In this document: positions 1 to 7,329 of the stretch, piece by piece
Layout of the letters: each line of letters starts with the position of its first letter
Numbering within the stretch: the first letter of the stretch is position 1
From: JACTMJ01 sp039812845
Lineage (GTDB): Bacteria; Acidobacteriota; Terriglobia; Bryobacterales; Bryobacteraceae
Direction: 5' to 3'
Length of the DNA: 16,246 bases
Assembly (NCBI GenBank): GCA_039812845.1
Contig: JBDIBK010000098.1
Coordinates: forward strand, 1 to 16,246
Position numbers and translations under genes: made by a program
The notes under the pieces: model-generated
The model's database searches: none
Seen by the model: only the letters and a program-made list of their open reading frames with translations
What the model was told of the DNA's origin: nothing

Positions 1-22
1 TCCCCGGCTAGAAATTGGAGAA

Positions 23-478
23 TCACTGCGCGTCCCCTTCCATCGGCTTTCCACATTCCCCGCAGAAGCGCATGGGCCTCGCGAAACTGGCGCCGCAATG
101 GGGGCAGGCCACCGCGGCGGCGCGGTTGCCCGCGGAGACCGGCGGCAGGGCTTCCGCTTTCGGTGTCCCTTTCCGCTTTGAGCTCAACCCGGCGAGATCC
201 ACGGGAGCCAGGCTGGCCAGCACGCTCTCGATCTCCGCATTCACGCCCGCCAGTTCCTTCTGCAGATCGTTCTTGGTCTGCTGATAATCCTCGGCGGAGA
301 GCTTCCCCATCAGGAATTCAAAGTTGGAGTCGCGGATGTTCTCAAAGATGGCGGCCTTCCGTTCGTCGAGATGCGCGACAGGGGAAACGGGCTCCACATA
401 GGGCAAATCCGTCTGCCGGATGAGCAGCACATAGAGCAGCACAATCACGACAACGGCTATAGAGGAAGCGATGATCAT
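23..478 (-). CDS. CcmI N-terminal-domain protein with C-terminal zinc ribbon
   Basis: A 151-residue membrane-anchored protein that is the third visible gene of the ccm operon. Residues 3-20 form one hydrophobic segment followed by Arg21, so by the positive-inside rule the rest probably lies in the cytoplasm. Residues 37-82 (LDERKAAIFENIRD..., GKLSAEDYQ) match the conserved N-terminal part of CcmI, the cytochrome c maturation factor whose cytoplasmic loop precedes periplasmic TPRs. The TPR part is absent. Instead a linker rich in Pro, Ala and Lys leads to a zinc ribbon with Cys125, Cys128, Cys139 and Cys142 (CPHC-x10-CGEC). The ATG at 478 is chosen because the membrane segment follows at once and an AAGGA-like ribosome site lies just upstream; the frame stays open further upstream, but that part has no protein-like character. 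The CcmI assignment is homology by eye; the role of the zinc ribbon is unknown. Confidence 0.8.
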   Translation of the reverse strand: MIIASSIAVVVIVLLYVLLIRQTDLPYVEPVSPVAHLDERKAAIFENIRDSNFEFLMGKLSAEDYQQTKNDLQKELAGVNAEIESVLASLAPVDLAGLSSKRKGTPKAEALPPVSAGNRAAAVACPHCGASFARPMRFCGECGKPMEGDAQ

Positions 479-576
479 TCCCGATTTTCCTTCTGGCTCC
501 TTCCGGCATTTCCTGCAACTTTCGCGGTGAACGGCGATTGAACGTCCGGCCCGCCCCTCGCTGATTCTCGCCGGCG

Positions 577-2616
577 CTAATCTCCGGTTTGCGCCGGGAT
601 CTCCTCGAACTCCGGCTCCGTTTCGACGAGTTCCGCGGGCAGCAATTTCGTGCGGGCGATCTGGCGCTCCACCTTGGAGGGCACAAGGCAGACAAAGGTG
701 CCAAAGAAGAGCAGCCATGCGCCGGCCCATATCCAGCTTACGAGCGGAAAGACGTAGGCCTGTATCACGGCCTTCTCGCCGTCCTGCGACATTCCGGCGA
801 AGTTCAGGTACAGGTCTTCCCGCACGGAGCGCCGGATGGAGACTTCGGACGTGTTCTGCCGGCTGGCATTGTAAAAGCGGCGCTCCGGCTCCAGCGTCAC
901 CTGCCACTTGCCGTTCACGTAGACATCCACTTTGGCGTGATTCCAGAGGTAGTTCGGATTCTCCCCATGGGTAAGTTCGCGCACGCGCATGTCGTAGCCG
1001 CCAAGGTGAAAGCTCCCGCCCATGGGCACCTCCACCGTCGCGTCCTTATTGAACGCGGAGCCGGTGAATCCGACAAACATAATCACGATGGCCATGTGGA
1101 CGATGTAGCCGCCGTAGCGCCGCGTGTTGCGGTGCGTCAGTTCCACCATGGCCGGAATCATCGACTGGCCGGTGCGCTTGCTGAGTGCGAGCGAACCCTT
1201 CACGAACTCGTTGACGATGACAATCGCGACAAACAGGCAGAAGCCCAGGGAGATCGCCGCATAGGCATGGTGCATGCCCATGGCAACCAGCGCCACGATC
1301 AGGGCGAGCGCGGCCACGCCGGGCCACATGAAGTTGCGCTTGAGGCTGTCCATGGAAGTGCGCCTCCACGCGAAGAGCGGACCCATCCCCGTGAGCAGCA
1401 GCAAGAACAGCCCAATCGGCACCATCACGCGGTTGAAGAAGGGCGCGTCGACGCTGATCTTCTCTCCCGTGACGGCTTCCGAGATCACCGGGAACAGCGT
1501 GCCCCAGAGCACCGCGAAGCAGCTTGCGAGCAACAGGAGATTGTTGAAGAGGAAACTCGATTCGCGGCTCAACACGCTATCCATCCGCGATTCCGTGCGC
1601 AGGAAGTCCATGCGGTCGAGAATGAGGTAGATGGTCAGCGCGATCGCCAGCGCCAGGAAGCCGATAAACCAGTTCCCAATCGGCGATTGGGCGAACGAAT
1701 GCACCGAACTGATGATGCCGGAGCGGGTGAGGAAGGTGCCGAAGATACACAGCAGGAACGTGGCCGAGATCAGCACCATATTCCAGACCTTCATCATGCC
1801 CTTCTTCTCCTGCATCATCACCGAATGCAGAAAGGCGGTGCCCGTGATCCATGGCAGCAGAGATGCGTTCTCGACGGGATCCCATCCCCAATAGCCGCCC
1901 CAGCCCAGCACTTCGTAGGCCCAGCCCGCGCCGATCAGGATGCCGGCGCTCTGAAAGAGCCAGGTGACGAGAGTCCAGCGGCGTGTGGTGTGAATCCAGG
2001 CCTCGCCGGGCTCCCGCTTGATCAGCGACGCCATGGCAAACGCGAAAGGCACGGCGAAGCCGACGTAACCGAGATACAGGAACGGCGGATGAATGGCCAT
2101 CGCCGGATGCTGCAGGATGGGATTGAGTCCGTTTCCGTCCGGCACGGCCGTGATCAGCTTGCCCACCGCCAGCACTTCGAACGGGCTGGCGATGAAGGTG
2201 ATGAGCAAGGTGAAGAAGGTCATCGTGCCCATCAGCATCGCGATGACGTAGGGCAGAATTCTTCGGTGTTTGCGCCGGTTCTGAAAAACCACCACCGCGC
2301 TGTAGCTCGCGAGAATCCAGGACCAGAAGAGAAGCGACCCCTCTTGCCCGCCCCACCACGCGGCAAACTTATAGAGCGTGGGCAGATCCCGGTTCGAATG
2401 GCCCGCGACGTAGGCCAGGCGGAAATCGTTGGTCATCAACGCATAGACAAGAACGCCGGCCGCGATCGTGAGAGTCACCCAGACGGCGTAGACCGCGCGC
2501 TCCCCGCTGGCAACCAGGAACGGGCGCTTTTTCCATTCCCCGATCCACGACGCAAGCGTGGCATAAGCGGCCAGCAGGAATGCCAGCAGGATAGAAAGAG
2601 AACCCAGATTTTCCAT
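577..2616 (-). CDS. ccmF: Cytochrome c heme lyase subunit CcmF
   Basis: A 679-residue polytopic inner-membrane protein of the heme-handling family. CcmF takes heme from holo-CcmE and, with partner subunits, attaches it to CXXCH motifs of apocytochromes in the periplasm. The diagnostic tryptophan-rich WWD motif is at residues 239-250 (WGGYWGWDPVEN), and a second Trp-rich stretch is at 87-98 (WWGGQEGSLLFW). Candidate heme-ligand histidines are His170/His176 (LQHPAMAIHPP), His306 (SSVHSF) and the one in RRYGGYIVHMAI. Many hydrophobic segments span the protein, and a periplasmic domain precedes the last one. Length is close to that of typical CcmF (about 650). The stop lies 98 bp before the CcmI-like gene and the start 41 bp after ccmE, consistent with one operon. 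Ribosome-site match before the ATG is weak (AGGCGG). Confidence 0.96.
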   Translation of the reverse strand: MENLGSLSILLAFLLAAYATLASWIGEWKKRPFLVASGERAVYAVWVTLTIAAGVLVYALMTNDFRLAYVAGHSNRDLPTLYKFAAWWGGQEGSLLFWSWILASYSAVVVFQNRRKHRRILPYVIAMLMGTMTFFTLLITFIASPFEVLAVGKLITAVPDGNGLNPILQHPAMAIHPPFLYLGYVGFAVPFAFAMASLIKREPGEAWIHTTRRWTLVTWLFQSAGILIGAGWAYEVLGWGGYWGWDPVENASLLPWITGTAFLHSVMMQEKKGMMKVWNMVLISATFLLCIFGTFLTRSGIISSVHSFAQSPIGNWFIGFLALAIALTIYLILDRMDFLRTESRMDSVLSRESSFLFNNLLLLASCFAVLWGTLFPVISEAVTGEKISVDAPFFNRVMVPIGLFLLLLTGMGPLFAWRRTSMDSLKRNFMWPGVAALALIVALVAMGMHHAYAAISLGFCLFVAIVIVNEFVKGSLALSKRTGQSMIPAMVELTHRNTRRYGGYIVHMAIVIMFVGFTGSAFNKDATVEVPMGGSFHLGGYDMRVRELTHGENPNYLWNHAKVDVYVNGKWQVTLEPERRFYNASRQNTSEVSIRRSVREDLYLNFAGMSQDGEKAVIQAYVFPLVSWIWAGAWLLFFGTFVCLVPSKVERQIARTKLLPAELVETEPEFEEIPAQTGD

Positions 2617-2657
2617 AGTATGTTCCGCCTGCGATGCGCGTGCCGATCGCGGCTGCG

Positions 2658-3095
2658 CTACGACGTCTTCTTCTCATTCATTGCCGCCGCCGCGCCGTCG
2701 CCCGCGGGCGTCTTGGGCGCATACTTCGATGCGCACTTGGCCTGTATGCGCTTGGCGTGAAACGTGCCGTCCGGCTGCATGCGGCCGTCGGCCAGCGCCT
2801 GCGCGTTGTCGCGGAAGGTGTCCGGCAGAGGATCCGTGCCATCGTAAACGACGTTCAAGCGGTGTTCTTCCTGCATCAGGACGAAGCGAACCAGCGCGCC
2901 GTCCCGAACAATGGAACCCGGCGCGACGTCGCCCGCCACCCGCAGCCGCTTCTCCAGTTCCGTCCGGTTCAGCGCCTGCACTTCGTCGATGGTCTTGTAG
3001 TAGGCCTTGGATTCATCGATTCCGCCAATCGCCAGCCACAGGACCACGCCCAGGATCGCCACGGTGATGGCTCCAAATTTCAGGGAGTTGTTCAT
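2658..3095 (-). CDS. ccmE: Cytochrome c maturation heme chaperone CcmE (Cys-type, CxxxY)
   Basis: A 145-residue periplasmic heme chaperone with one N-terminal membrane anchor (residues 7-24). It binds heme covalently and passes it to CcmF. The body is the OB-fold region (RVAGDVAPGSIVRDG, VRFVLMQEEHRLNVVYDGTDPLPDTFRD). The heme-binding site falls in the stretch QAKCASKYAPK: the canonical His of HxxxY is replaced by Cys121, with Tyr125 kept, giving CxxxY. Cys-type CcmE proteins are known from Desulfovibrio and archaea, so this is a recognised variant rather than a broken protein. The start is supported by GAGG six bases before the ATG. It is the first gene of the visible ccm operon, followed 41 bp later by ccmF. 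The C-terminus is Ala-rich and probably disordered. Confidence 0.95.
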   Translation of the reverse strand: MNNSLKFGAITVAILGVVLWLAIGGIDESKAYYKTIDEVQALNRTELEKRLRVAGDVAPGSIVRDGALVRFVLMQEEHRLNVVYDGTDPLPDTFRDNAQALADGRMQPDGTFHAKRIQAKCASKYAPKTPAGDGAAAAMNEKKTS

Positions 3096-3103
3096 CGCAA
3101 CCT

Positions 3104-3139
3104 CATGCTCAGTATACCGGGTGATTCCCCCAGTGTACG
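3104..3139 (-). promoter_or_regulatory. Candidate promoter of the ccmE-ccmF operon
   Basis: Reading on the minus strand, a near-consensus -10 hexamer TATACT (5 of 6) occupies 3116-3111. At the 17-base spacing the -35 position (3139-3134) reads CGTACA and matches poorly (3 of 6). The predicted start point is about 3104-3106, giving a very short leader of some 10 bases that begins almost at the GAGG ribosome site of ccmE. A good -10 with a poor -35 overlapped by a palindrome is the usual look of an activator-dependent promoter. This is inference from sequence only. Confidence 0.5.
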
Positions 3140-3156
3140 GTGACCCAGGTCACCGT
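3137..3156. promoter_or_regulatory. Perfect 9+9 bp palindrome, CRP/FNR-type operator candidate
   Basis: Arms ACGGTGACC and GGTCACCGT are exact reverse complements, separated by CA. The core fits GTGA-N6-TCAC, the half-site geometry of CRP-family regulators. Its centre (3146.5) is 41-43 bases upstream of the predicted ccmE start point and it overlaps the weak -35, the class II activator position. No T-run follows, so a terminator is less likely. Which regulator binds cannot be told from the window. Confidence 0.5.
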
Positions 3157-3231
3157 CCCAATCCAGGACATTTTCGTACAGTTCCTGCAAGACCATAATA
3201 ACTACGGTTTTGCAAAAACAGAAGGGCTGCG

Positions 3232-4329
3232 CTATTCCAGCTTCGACTCGTCCAGCAATTGCAGAATCTGTTCCGAGATTTCTCTCGTGGGCGCGCCCTG
3301 CAAATTGCAGAGCACCGCCACCACGATCCGGCTTTTCGGCAGCACATCGAGATAGGTGCTGGTGCCGGATTGTCCGCCAGCATGCGAATAGCGAAGCTGG
3401 CCTTGGAAGGCCGCGACACCCCAGCCGAGGCCGTAACCGACGGATTTGCCGTCGTTCGTGTGCTGGGACGTCCACATCAGGGTGCGGGTTTCCGGGCGGA
3501 GCAGCACACCGTCCATAACCGCCCGGCCGAAGCGGGCCACATCGGCCGCGGTCGAGATCAATCCGCCGCCGGGCACCTTGCTGGAGGTATCCGCCAACTC
3601 GCAATTCAGCACTTCGCCGGCATCGGTTCGGCGGTAACCCCGAACGCGATTCGGGATGATCGCGAAGGAATCGTCGTCGCGCGTGCTGGACATGCCGGCG
3701 GGTTCGAAGACCGAATCCTTGAGAAGCTGCCGGAACGGTTTTGCGGCGATCGCTTCGGCGGCGGCGCCGGCGAGGTTGAAGCCATAGCTCGAATAGAGAT
3801 ACTTGCTGCCCGGCTGGTGCGCCAGCGGATCGGCATCAAAGATCGCAAGGCCGTCGCGCACGTTTGTGTAATGCACGGTAGTGACGGATTCCGTGCCGTT
3901 GTAACCGCGCACGCCGCCGAGGTGGCTCAGCAGTTGCCGCAGCGTGACGGGCCATTGCTTCTCAGTGAACTCGGGGACGTAGCGCCGCACGTCATCGTCC
4001 AGACCGGCCTTGCCCGCTTCCACCAATTGGAGAAGCGCGACCGCGGTGACCGGTTTCGAAATCGAAGCCAGACGGTAGCGGGAGCGTTCCGTGGCGGGCA
4101 CGAAGTTTTCGAGATCCGCGAAGCCGTAACCGCGGGACCAGATAGGTCGATCTCCGATTCCAACCGCGACCGTAATCCCCGGGATGCTCCGCTCGGACAT
4201 CCGGGTAGAAACCAGGCGGTCAATCCGCTCTTCGAGCCCCGGCGGCAGGCTCTGTGCAAGACAGAGAGTGACAGCCAGAAACAAGAGCGCCAGCAAGCGG
4301 CGCGCACGGAGAGAGGGAGTGCAATACAT
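3232..4329 (-). CDS. Secreted LACTB-like serine hydrolase (beta-lactamase / PBP fold)
   Basis: A 365-residue serine hydrolase of the class C beta-lactamase/LACTB group. Residues 1-27 form a signal peptide (basic RARR, then a Leu/Ala core ending CLAQS), so it acts in the periplasm or outside the cell. The catalytic SxxK is Ser89-Ile-Ser-Lys92. The YxN motif is replaced by Tyr179-Ser-Ser, as in LACTB-like proteases, which also share the surrounding pattern (D-D-V-R-R-Y-V-P-E-F, then LLSH-x-GGVR). The third motif is His316-Ala-Gly-Gly. Substrate is unknown: peptidase, D-aminopeptidase or esterase are all possible, and antibiotic hydrolysis is not implied. I use the ATG at 4329, with a weak GGA upstream; the in-frame ATG at 4347 would add six residues (371 aa). 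The gene lies upstream of ccmE on the same strand, but the 136-bp gap holds a separate promoter. Confidence 0.9.
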   Translation of the reverse strand: MYCTPSLRARRLLALLFLAVTLCLAQSLPPGLEERIDRLVSTRMSERSIPGITVAVGIGDRPIWSRGYGFADLENFVPATERSRYRLASISKPVTAVALLQLVEAGKAGLDDDVRRYVPEFTEKQWPVTLRQLLSHLGGVRGYNGTESVTTVHYTNVRDGLAIFDADPLAHQPGSKYLYSSYGFNLAGAAAEAIAAKPFRQLLKDSVFEPAGMSSTRDDDSFAIIPNRVRGYRRTDAGEVLNCELADTSSKVPGGGLISTAADVARFGRAVMDGVLLRPETRTLMWTSQHTNDGKSVGYGLGWGVAAFQGQLRYSHAGGQSGTSTYLDVLPKSRIVVAVLCNLQGAPTREISEQILQLLDESKLE

Positions 4330-4345
4330 GGAGGGTGATCCATCC

Positions 4346-4376
4346 ATTGTATGCGGCGGCGGGGTTTGGAATTCAA
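4346..4376 (-). promoter_or_regulatory. Possible promoter of the serine hydrolase gene
   Basis: On the minus strand TTGAAT (4376-4371) and TACAAT (4351-4346, 5 of 6 to the -10 consensus) are separated by 19 bases, longer than the ideal 17. If real, it would put the start point near 4339 and favour the ATG at 4329 over the one at 4347. Weak evidence. Confidence 0.25.
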
Positions 4377-4475
4377 TCGGTTTTTGCACCGGCGGAATCT
4401 GGAGCCGGGAATCTGAGGAGCGCACAGAAGAACATGCAGATCGCACGCCAGCGGCGATTGCGGCGCGAGCGAATC

Positions 4476-4505
4476 TTGACAGCGGCAAAACCGGAGTGCC
4501 ATTCT
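4476..4505 (+). promoter_or_regulatory. Possible promoter of the 198-residue protein gene
   Basis: A perfect -35 hexamer TTGACA at 4476-4481 is followed after 18 bases by CATTCT (4500-4505), a poor -10 match (3 of 6). It would give a leader of roughly 115 bases. The rest of this divergent gap (about 4330-4628) shows no conserved element that I can recognise. Confidence 0.3.
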
Positions 4506-4628
4506 ACGGGAAGAGCGCCGGAGGGGCGCCTTGCCCGAGAAAGCCCACGCACCCTCTCATCCCTTACGTTTCGAAAACTCCATTCATGCCGGAAATCGGG
4601 CCGCGGCGCAAACAATGAAGGGAGCCCT

Positions 4629-5225
4629 ATGTCACCCCGTTTATCCCCGCCCACGGTTGCCGAATTCCGGCGCCAGGCCACGCTGTTATTGAAGGATCTT
4701 CGCTCCACGGACGCCATCCGCCGGGACGCCGCCTCACGCAGGCTCACGATTCTTCCCGCGCTCGCCCAGGGCGGCGAATTACAGGCGCAGGCCGTGCAGC
4801 GCAAGCACGCCTTGAACGTCATCGCCATCGAGCAAGGCGCGCCTGACTGGCCCGCGCTTAGAGCGCGCGTCGAACCCATTGAAACGGCGGAGTTGCTCTA
4901 CGCCAGCGGCCAGATGGCCGCCTATTGGAACATCTGGTTTTCAAACTATGAGGAAGCGCGAACAGTGCATCGCGAAAAGGGAGGGTTTCTGTTTCCGTAC
5001 AGGAATCACTTCTTTGTGAGCGATGCGCATTTCGTGCGGGCGACGGGCCTGGATCCGAACGCGCCGGAATGGCGATCCATCGGCTACGATGGGGCCCGGC
5101 CGGCGGACCGAAAGGCTTGGGCCCGGCTTGCCGGGGCTTTGCGCGGGAAAGCCGCCAAGTTTCAGAAAGCAGCGGGCAAGCACCCGATGGCGGCGGACTC
5201 CCAACTGGCCGCCTTGCGCTCCTAA
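4629..5225 (+). CDS. Uncharacterised conserved-looking cytosolic protein
   Basis: A 198-residue soluble protein with no signal peptide or membrane segment. I cannot name a function. Residues 10-80 are helical and charged, with a pattern (LLKDLRS...RRDAASRRL...RKHALNVIAIEQGAPDWPALRARVE) that recalls the short N-terminal region found ahead of ankyrin repeats in some bacterial proteins, including the E-x-G-x-x-x-W-P-x-L segment; no ankyrin repeats follow. Residues 87-165 are rich in aromatic residues (YWNIWFSNYEEA, GGFLFPYRNHFFVSDAHF, GLDPNAPEWRSIGYDGARPAD) and look like a compact domain. The C-terminus is Ala/Lys-rich. The ATG at 4629 has a good ribosome site (GAAGGGAG, about 5 bases upstream). 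It is divergent from the serine hydrolase and convergent with the CLC gene, so it is probably monocistronic. Confidence 0.75.
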   Translation: MSPRLSPPTVAEFRRQATLLLKDLRSTDAIRRDAASRRLTILPALAQGGELQAQAVQRKHALNVIAIEQGAPDWPALRARVEPIETAELLYASGQMAAYWNIWFSNYEEARTVHREKGGFLFPYRNHFFVSDAHFVRATGLDPNAPEWRSIGYDGARPADRKAWARLAGALRGKAAKFQKAAGKHPMAADSQLAALRS

Positions 5226-5248
5226 CCGAGGATCGCTTTGCGCACTTG

Positions 5249-5303
5249 GGGCGGCGCGCTTCCGTTGATCTGGCACTGGCCGCGATCACGAAGCGTGCCG
5301 CCC
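5249..5303. terminator. Long hairpin between convergent genes, probable bidirectional terminator
   Basis: Bases 5249-5262 (GGGCGGCGCGCTTC) pair with 5290-5303 (GAAGCGTGCCGCCC) over 14 bp with one G-T wobble. The stem continues inward after small bulges (5267-5270 with 5284-5287). It fills most of the 90-bp gap between the stops at 5225 and 5316, on opposite strands. In the plus direction a short TTTT follows at 5313-5316; in the minus direction there is no T-run, so it is not a textbook intrinsic terminator. Confidence 0.6.
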
Positions 5304-5315
5304 GCCGCGCGCTTT

Positions 5316-7163
5316 TCAGTCGGCGCAGGCAGGCTCATAGCCGCCGCCGGAAGGATTCCCTTTGGCGGCGCCGTTGGCAGCGGCACCCAAGCGGATGGTG
5401 CGGTCAAAGTGATGGGATTCGTGCAGGCTCTTGCCGTACATCCCCAGCAGATCGCTTCTGGTAACGATTCCGGTAAGCCGCAAGCCATCTTCGCAACTCA
5501 CCACCGGCAAGCGCCCGACGCCTTCCATCACCATCGTTTCGATGGCTTCGCGGACTGACGACGACTCTTCGACTACAACGGGCGGCCTGCGAATGAGCGC
5601 GCCCAGAAGCGCCGCCGGATCGACGCCGGGGCTGGTGATGTCCCTGCGCGTCAGAACGCCGATCACGTTCTGGTTGCCGTTGAGCACCGGAAAGCCGGTA
5701 TGCGTGCTGCCGGGTTTCCCGGAGCCAAGCCAGATCGCCACTTCGCCCGCGGCTTGCGTATCCCGGAGATAGACCACGTCGGGCGTTGCGGCTTCCCGCA
5801 CGAGCATTCGGGCGAGGGGGTCGGCCGAATAATCCGCGTTCAGGCGCAGACCGCGGCGGGCGATTTTTTCGGTCATGATCGAGTGGCGCATCATGAGCTT
5901 TGAGATGATGTACGCCGTCGAGCAGCCGCCCAGCAAGGGGAGGAGGCCGAAGGGCTGCAGTGTGGTTTCGAACGCGAAAACGACAGAGGCGAGCAAGGCG
6001 TGGGAAGCCCCCGCGAACATCGCCGCCATGCCCACGAGCGCGGCGGTTCGGTGGTCCATTCCCATTGCGGGCGCGAATCTCGCGGCGGCCGCGCCGAGCA
6101 GCGAGCCAATCGCGCCGCCGAAGGTGAACAGGGGCGCGAGGGTGCCGCCGGAGGTTCCGCTGCCGAGCGAAATGCTCCAGGAAACGAACTTCAGCACCAG
6201 CAGGACGATCAGCGCTTTTCCGATCAGGGAGCCGTCGAGGATATTGTCGATGTTGTCGTAGCCCACACCCATGCTGAGCGGGGCGAAGTAGCCGACGATG
6301 CCGACGGCCAGGCCGCCGATCGCGGGCCACCACATCCAATGGATGGGCAGCTTCTCAAACGCATCTTCAATCCAGTAAATCGTCCGCGTCGCCCAGACGG
6401 AAGTGACGCCGACAATCGCGCCCAGCACGATGTAACCGACGATTGCCAGGCCGCCTGGGGGTGGCAGCGGCTGCATGCCGAAAATGGGGGCGGACCCAAG
6501 GAACGCCATCCGGATTCCGGCCGCGATGACGCTCGCAAAGGCCACGGGGACGAAGGAGCGCGTCCGGTATTCGAACAAGAGCAGTTCAATTGCCAGCAAG
6601 AGCGCGGAGAGCGGGCTGCCGAAGGTTGCGGACATTCCGGCCGCCGCCCCCGCGGCCAGGAGAATTTTGCGCTCGTCCGCGTTGGTCTTCAGCAGTTGTC
6701 CGCACAAGGAACCAATTGCGCCGCCGGTTGCGATGATCGGGCCTTCCGCGCCGAATGGCCCGCCCGTTCCGATCGCAATGGCGGAGGAGAGCGGCTTCAG
6801 GAAGGTGAGTTTCGGTGCCACGCGGCTTTCATTGAACAGCACCTGCTCCATCGCTTCGGGGATGCCATGCCCGCGAATCGCCTTCGCGCCATACCGCGCC
6901 ATCAGGCCGACGACAATCCCACCGCAGACCGGCACGGCAATCACCCAGATGCCGAGGCTGTTCGCCGCGGGCGAGATAAACGCGGAGGAGAATCTCCCGT
7001 AAAACGCCAGGTTGGTGAAGAACCCGATGAGGTGGGTGAGGCCCTGAGCGACAAGCGCCGCCGCCATGGCAATCGGGATGGAAAGCGCGACAAGAAAGAG
7101 GACGCGATCCTGTCCGTTGTTGTCCGGCGGGCTCACGTGGGCGGAAGCTAATGTGGGCCCCAT
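5316..7163 (-). CDS. CLC-family anion channel/transporter with two CBS domains
   Basis: A 615-residue integral membrane protein of the CLC family, which moves chloride or related anions as a channel or as a proton antiporter. Family motifs are GHGIPEA (98-104), GTGGPFGAEGP (132-142) with the gating glutamate Glu140, and GSGTSGGTLAPLF (334-346). Two CBS domains follow the membrane part (about 455-510 and 523-575), likely binding adenine nucleotides for regulation. Two sites are unusual: the selectivity position in GxGIP is His rather than Ser or Pro, and the internal proton glutamate (second Glu of the EE pair in E. coli ClC) is Leu194 after Glu193. No candidate start has a clear ribosome site. 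I use the ATG at 7163 because the upstream in-frame stretch (ATG 7223) has low third-position GC. A Gly/Ala-rich tail ends the protein. Confidence 0.93.
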   Translation of the reverse strand: MGPTLASAHVSPPDNNGQDRVLFLVALSIPIAMAAALVAQGLTHLIGFFTNLAFYGRFSSAFISPAANSLGIWVIAVPVCGGIVVGLMARYGAKAIRGHGIPEAMEQVLFNESRVAPKLTFLKPLSSAIAIGTGGPFGAEGPIIATGGAIGSLCGQLLKTNADERKILLAAGAAAGMSATFGSPLSALLLAIELLLFEYRTRSFVPVAFASVIAAGIRMAFLGSAPIFGMQPLPPPGGLAIVGYIVLGAIVGVTSVWATRTIYWIEDAFEKLPIHWMWWPAIGGLAVGIVGYFAPLSMGVGYDNIDNILDGSLIGKALIVLLVLKFVSWSISLGSGTSGGTLAPLFTFGGAIGSLLGAAAARFAPAMGMDHRTAALVGMAAMFAGASHALLASVVFAFETTLQPFGLLPLLGGCSTAYIISKLMMRHSIMTEKIARRGLRLNADYSADPLARMLVREAATPDVVYLRDTQAAGEVAIWLGSGKPGSTHTGFPVLNGNQNVIGVLTRRDITSPGVDPAALLGALIRRPPVVVEESSSVREAIETMVMEGVGRLPVVSCEDGLRLTGIVTRSDLLGMYGKSLHESHHFDRTIRLGAAANGAAKGNPSGGGYEPACAD

Positions 7164-7240
7164 GGACGGGGAAACTGGCAGACCCTCTGTCGTGGAAAAT
7201 GGAAAGGCTTTGTGTTTGGACATCCCGCGGTTTCGCAACT

Positions 7241-7272
7241 GGGCGGTCCTATTACTCCCAGAAGAACCGCCC
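7241..7272. repeat. 7-bp inverted repeat in the leader of the CLC gene
   Basis: GGGCGGT (7241-7247) and ACCGCCC (7266-7272) are perfect reverse complements 18 bases apart. A second short hairpin (CTATT-N4-AATAG, about 7273-7286) lies beside it. Both fall between the candidate promoter and the start of the CLC gene, so they could fold in its leader RNA or form an operator. No known riboswitch pattern was recognised. Confidence 0.35.
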
Positions 7273-7301
7273 CTATTTCAGAATAGCGGAATTTTGCGCC
7301 C

Positions 7302-7329
7302 ATTATGTCCACTTGCGTCCACATTCCAA
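7302..7329 (-). promoter_or_regulatory. Candidate promoter of the CLC gene
   Basis: On the minus strand TTGGAA (7329-7324, 4 of 6) and CATAAT (7307-7302, 5 of 6) are 16 bases apart, a good sigma70-like arrangement. The predicted start point near 7295 leaves a leader of about 130 bases to the ATG at 7163. The spacer contains a direct repeat, GTGGAC-N4-GTGGAC, with a 10-base period. Confidence 0.45.

Noticed and set aside
589..2760. A long open frame (723 codons) on the plus strand opposite ccmF
   Set aside because: It is antisense to a gene with clear family motifs, its product is low-complexity His/Arg/Glu-rich, and such frames are expected opposite GC-rich genes.
3205..3216. A/T-rich palindrome TTTTGCAAAA after the serine hydrolase stop
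   Set aside because: Only 10 bp with no GC stem, so it is not a credible terminator.
7164..7300. Fluoride riboswitch upstream of the CLC gene
   Set aside because: The conserved GGCGATGG-type start and pseudoknot pattern are not seen, and the transporter lacks the sequence features of fluoride CLCs.
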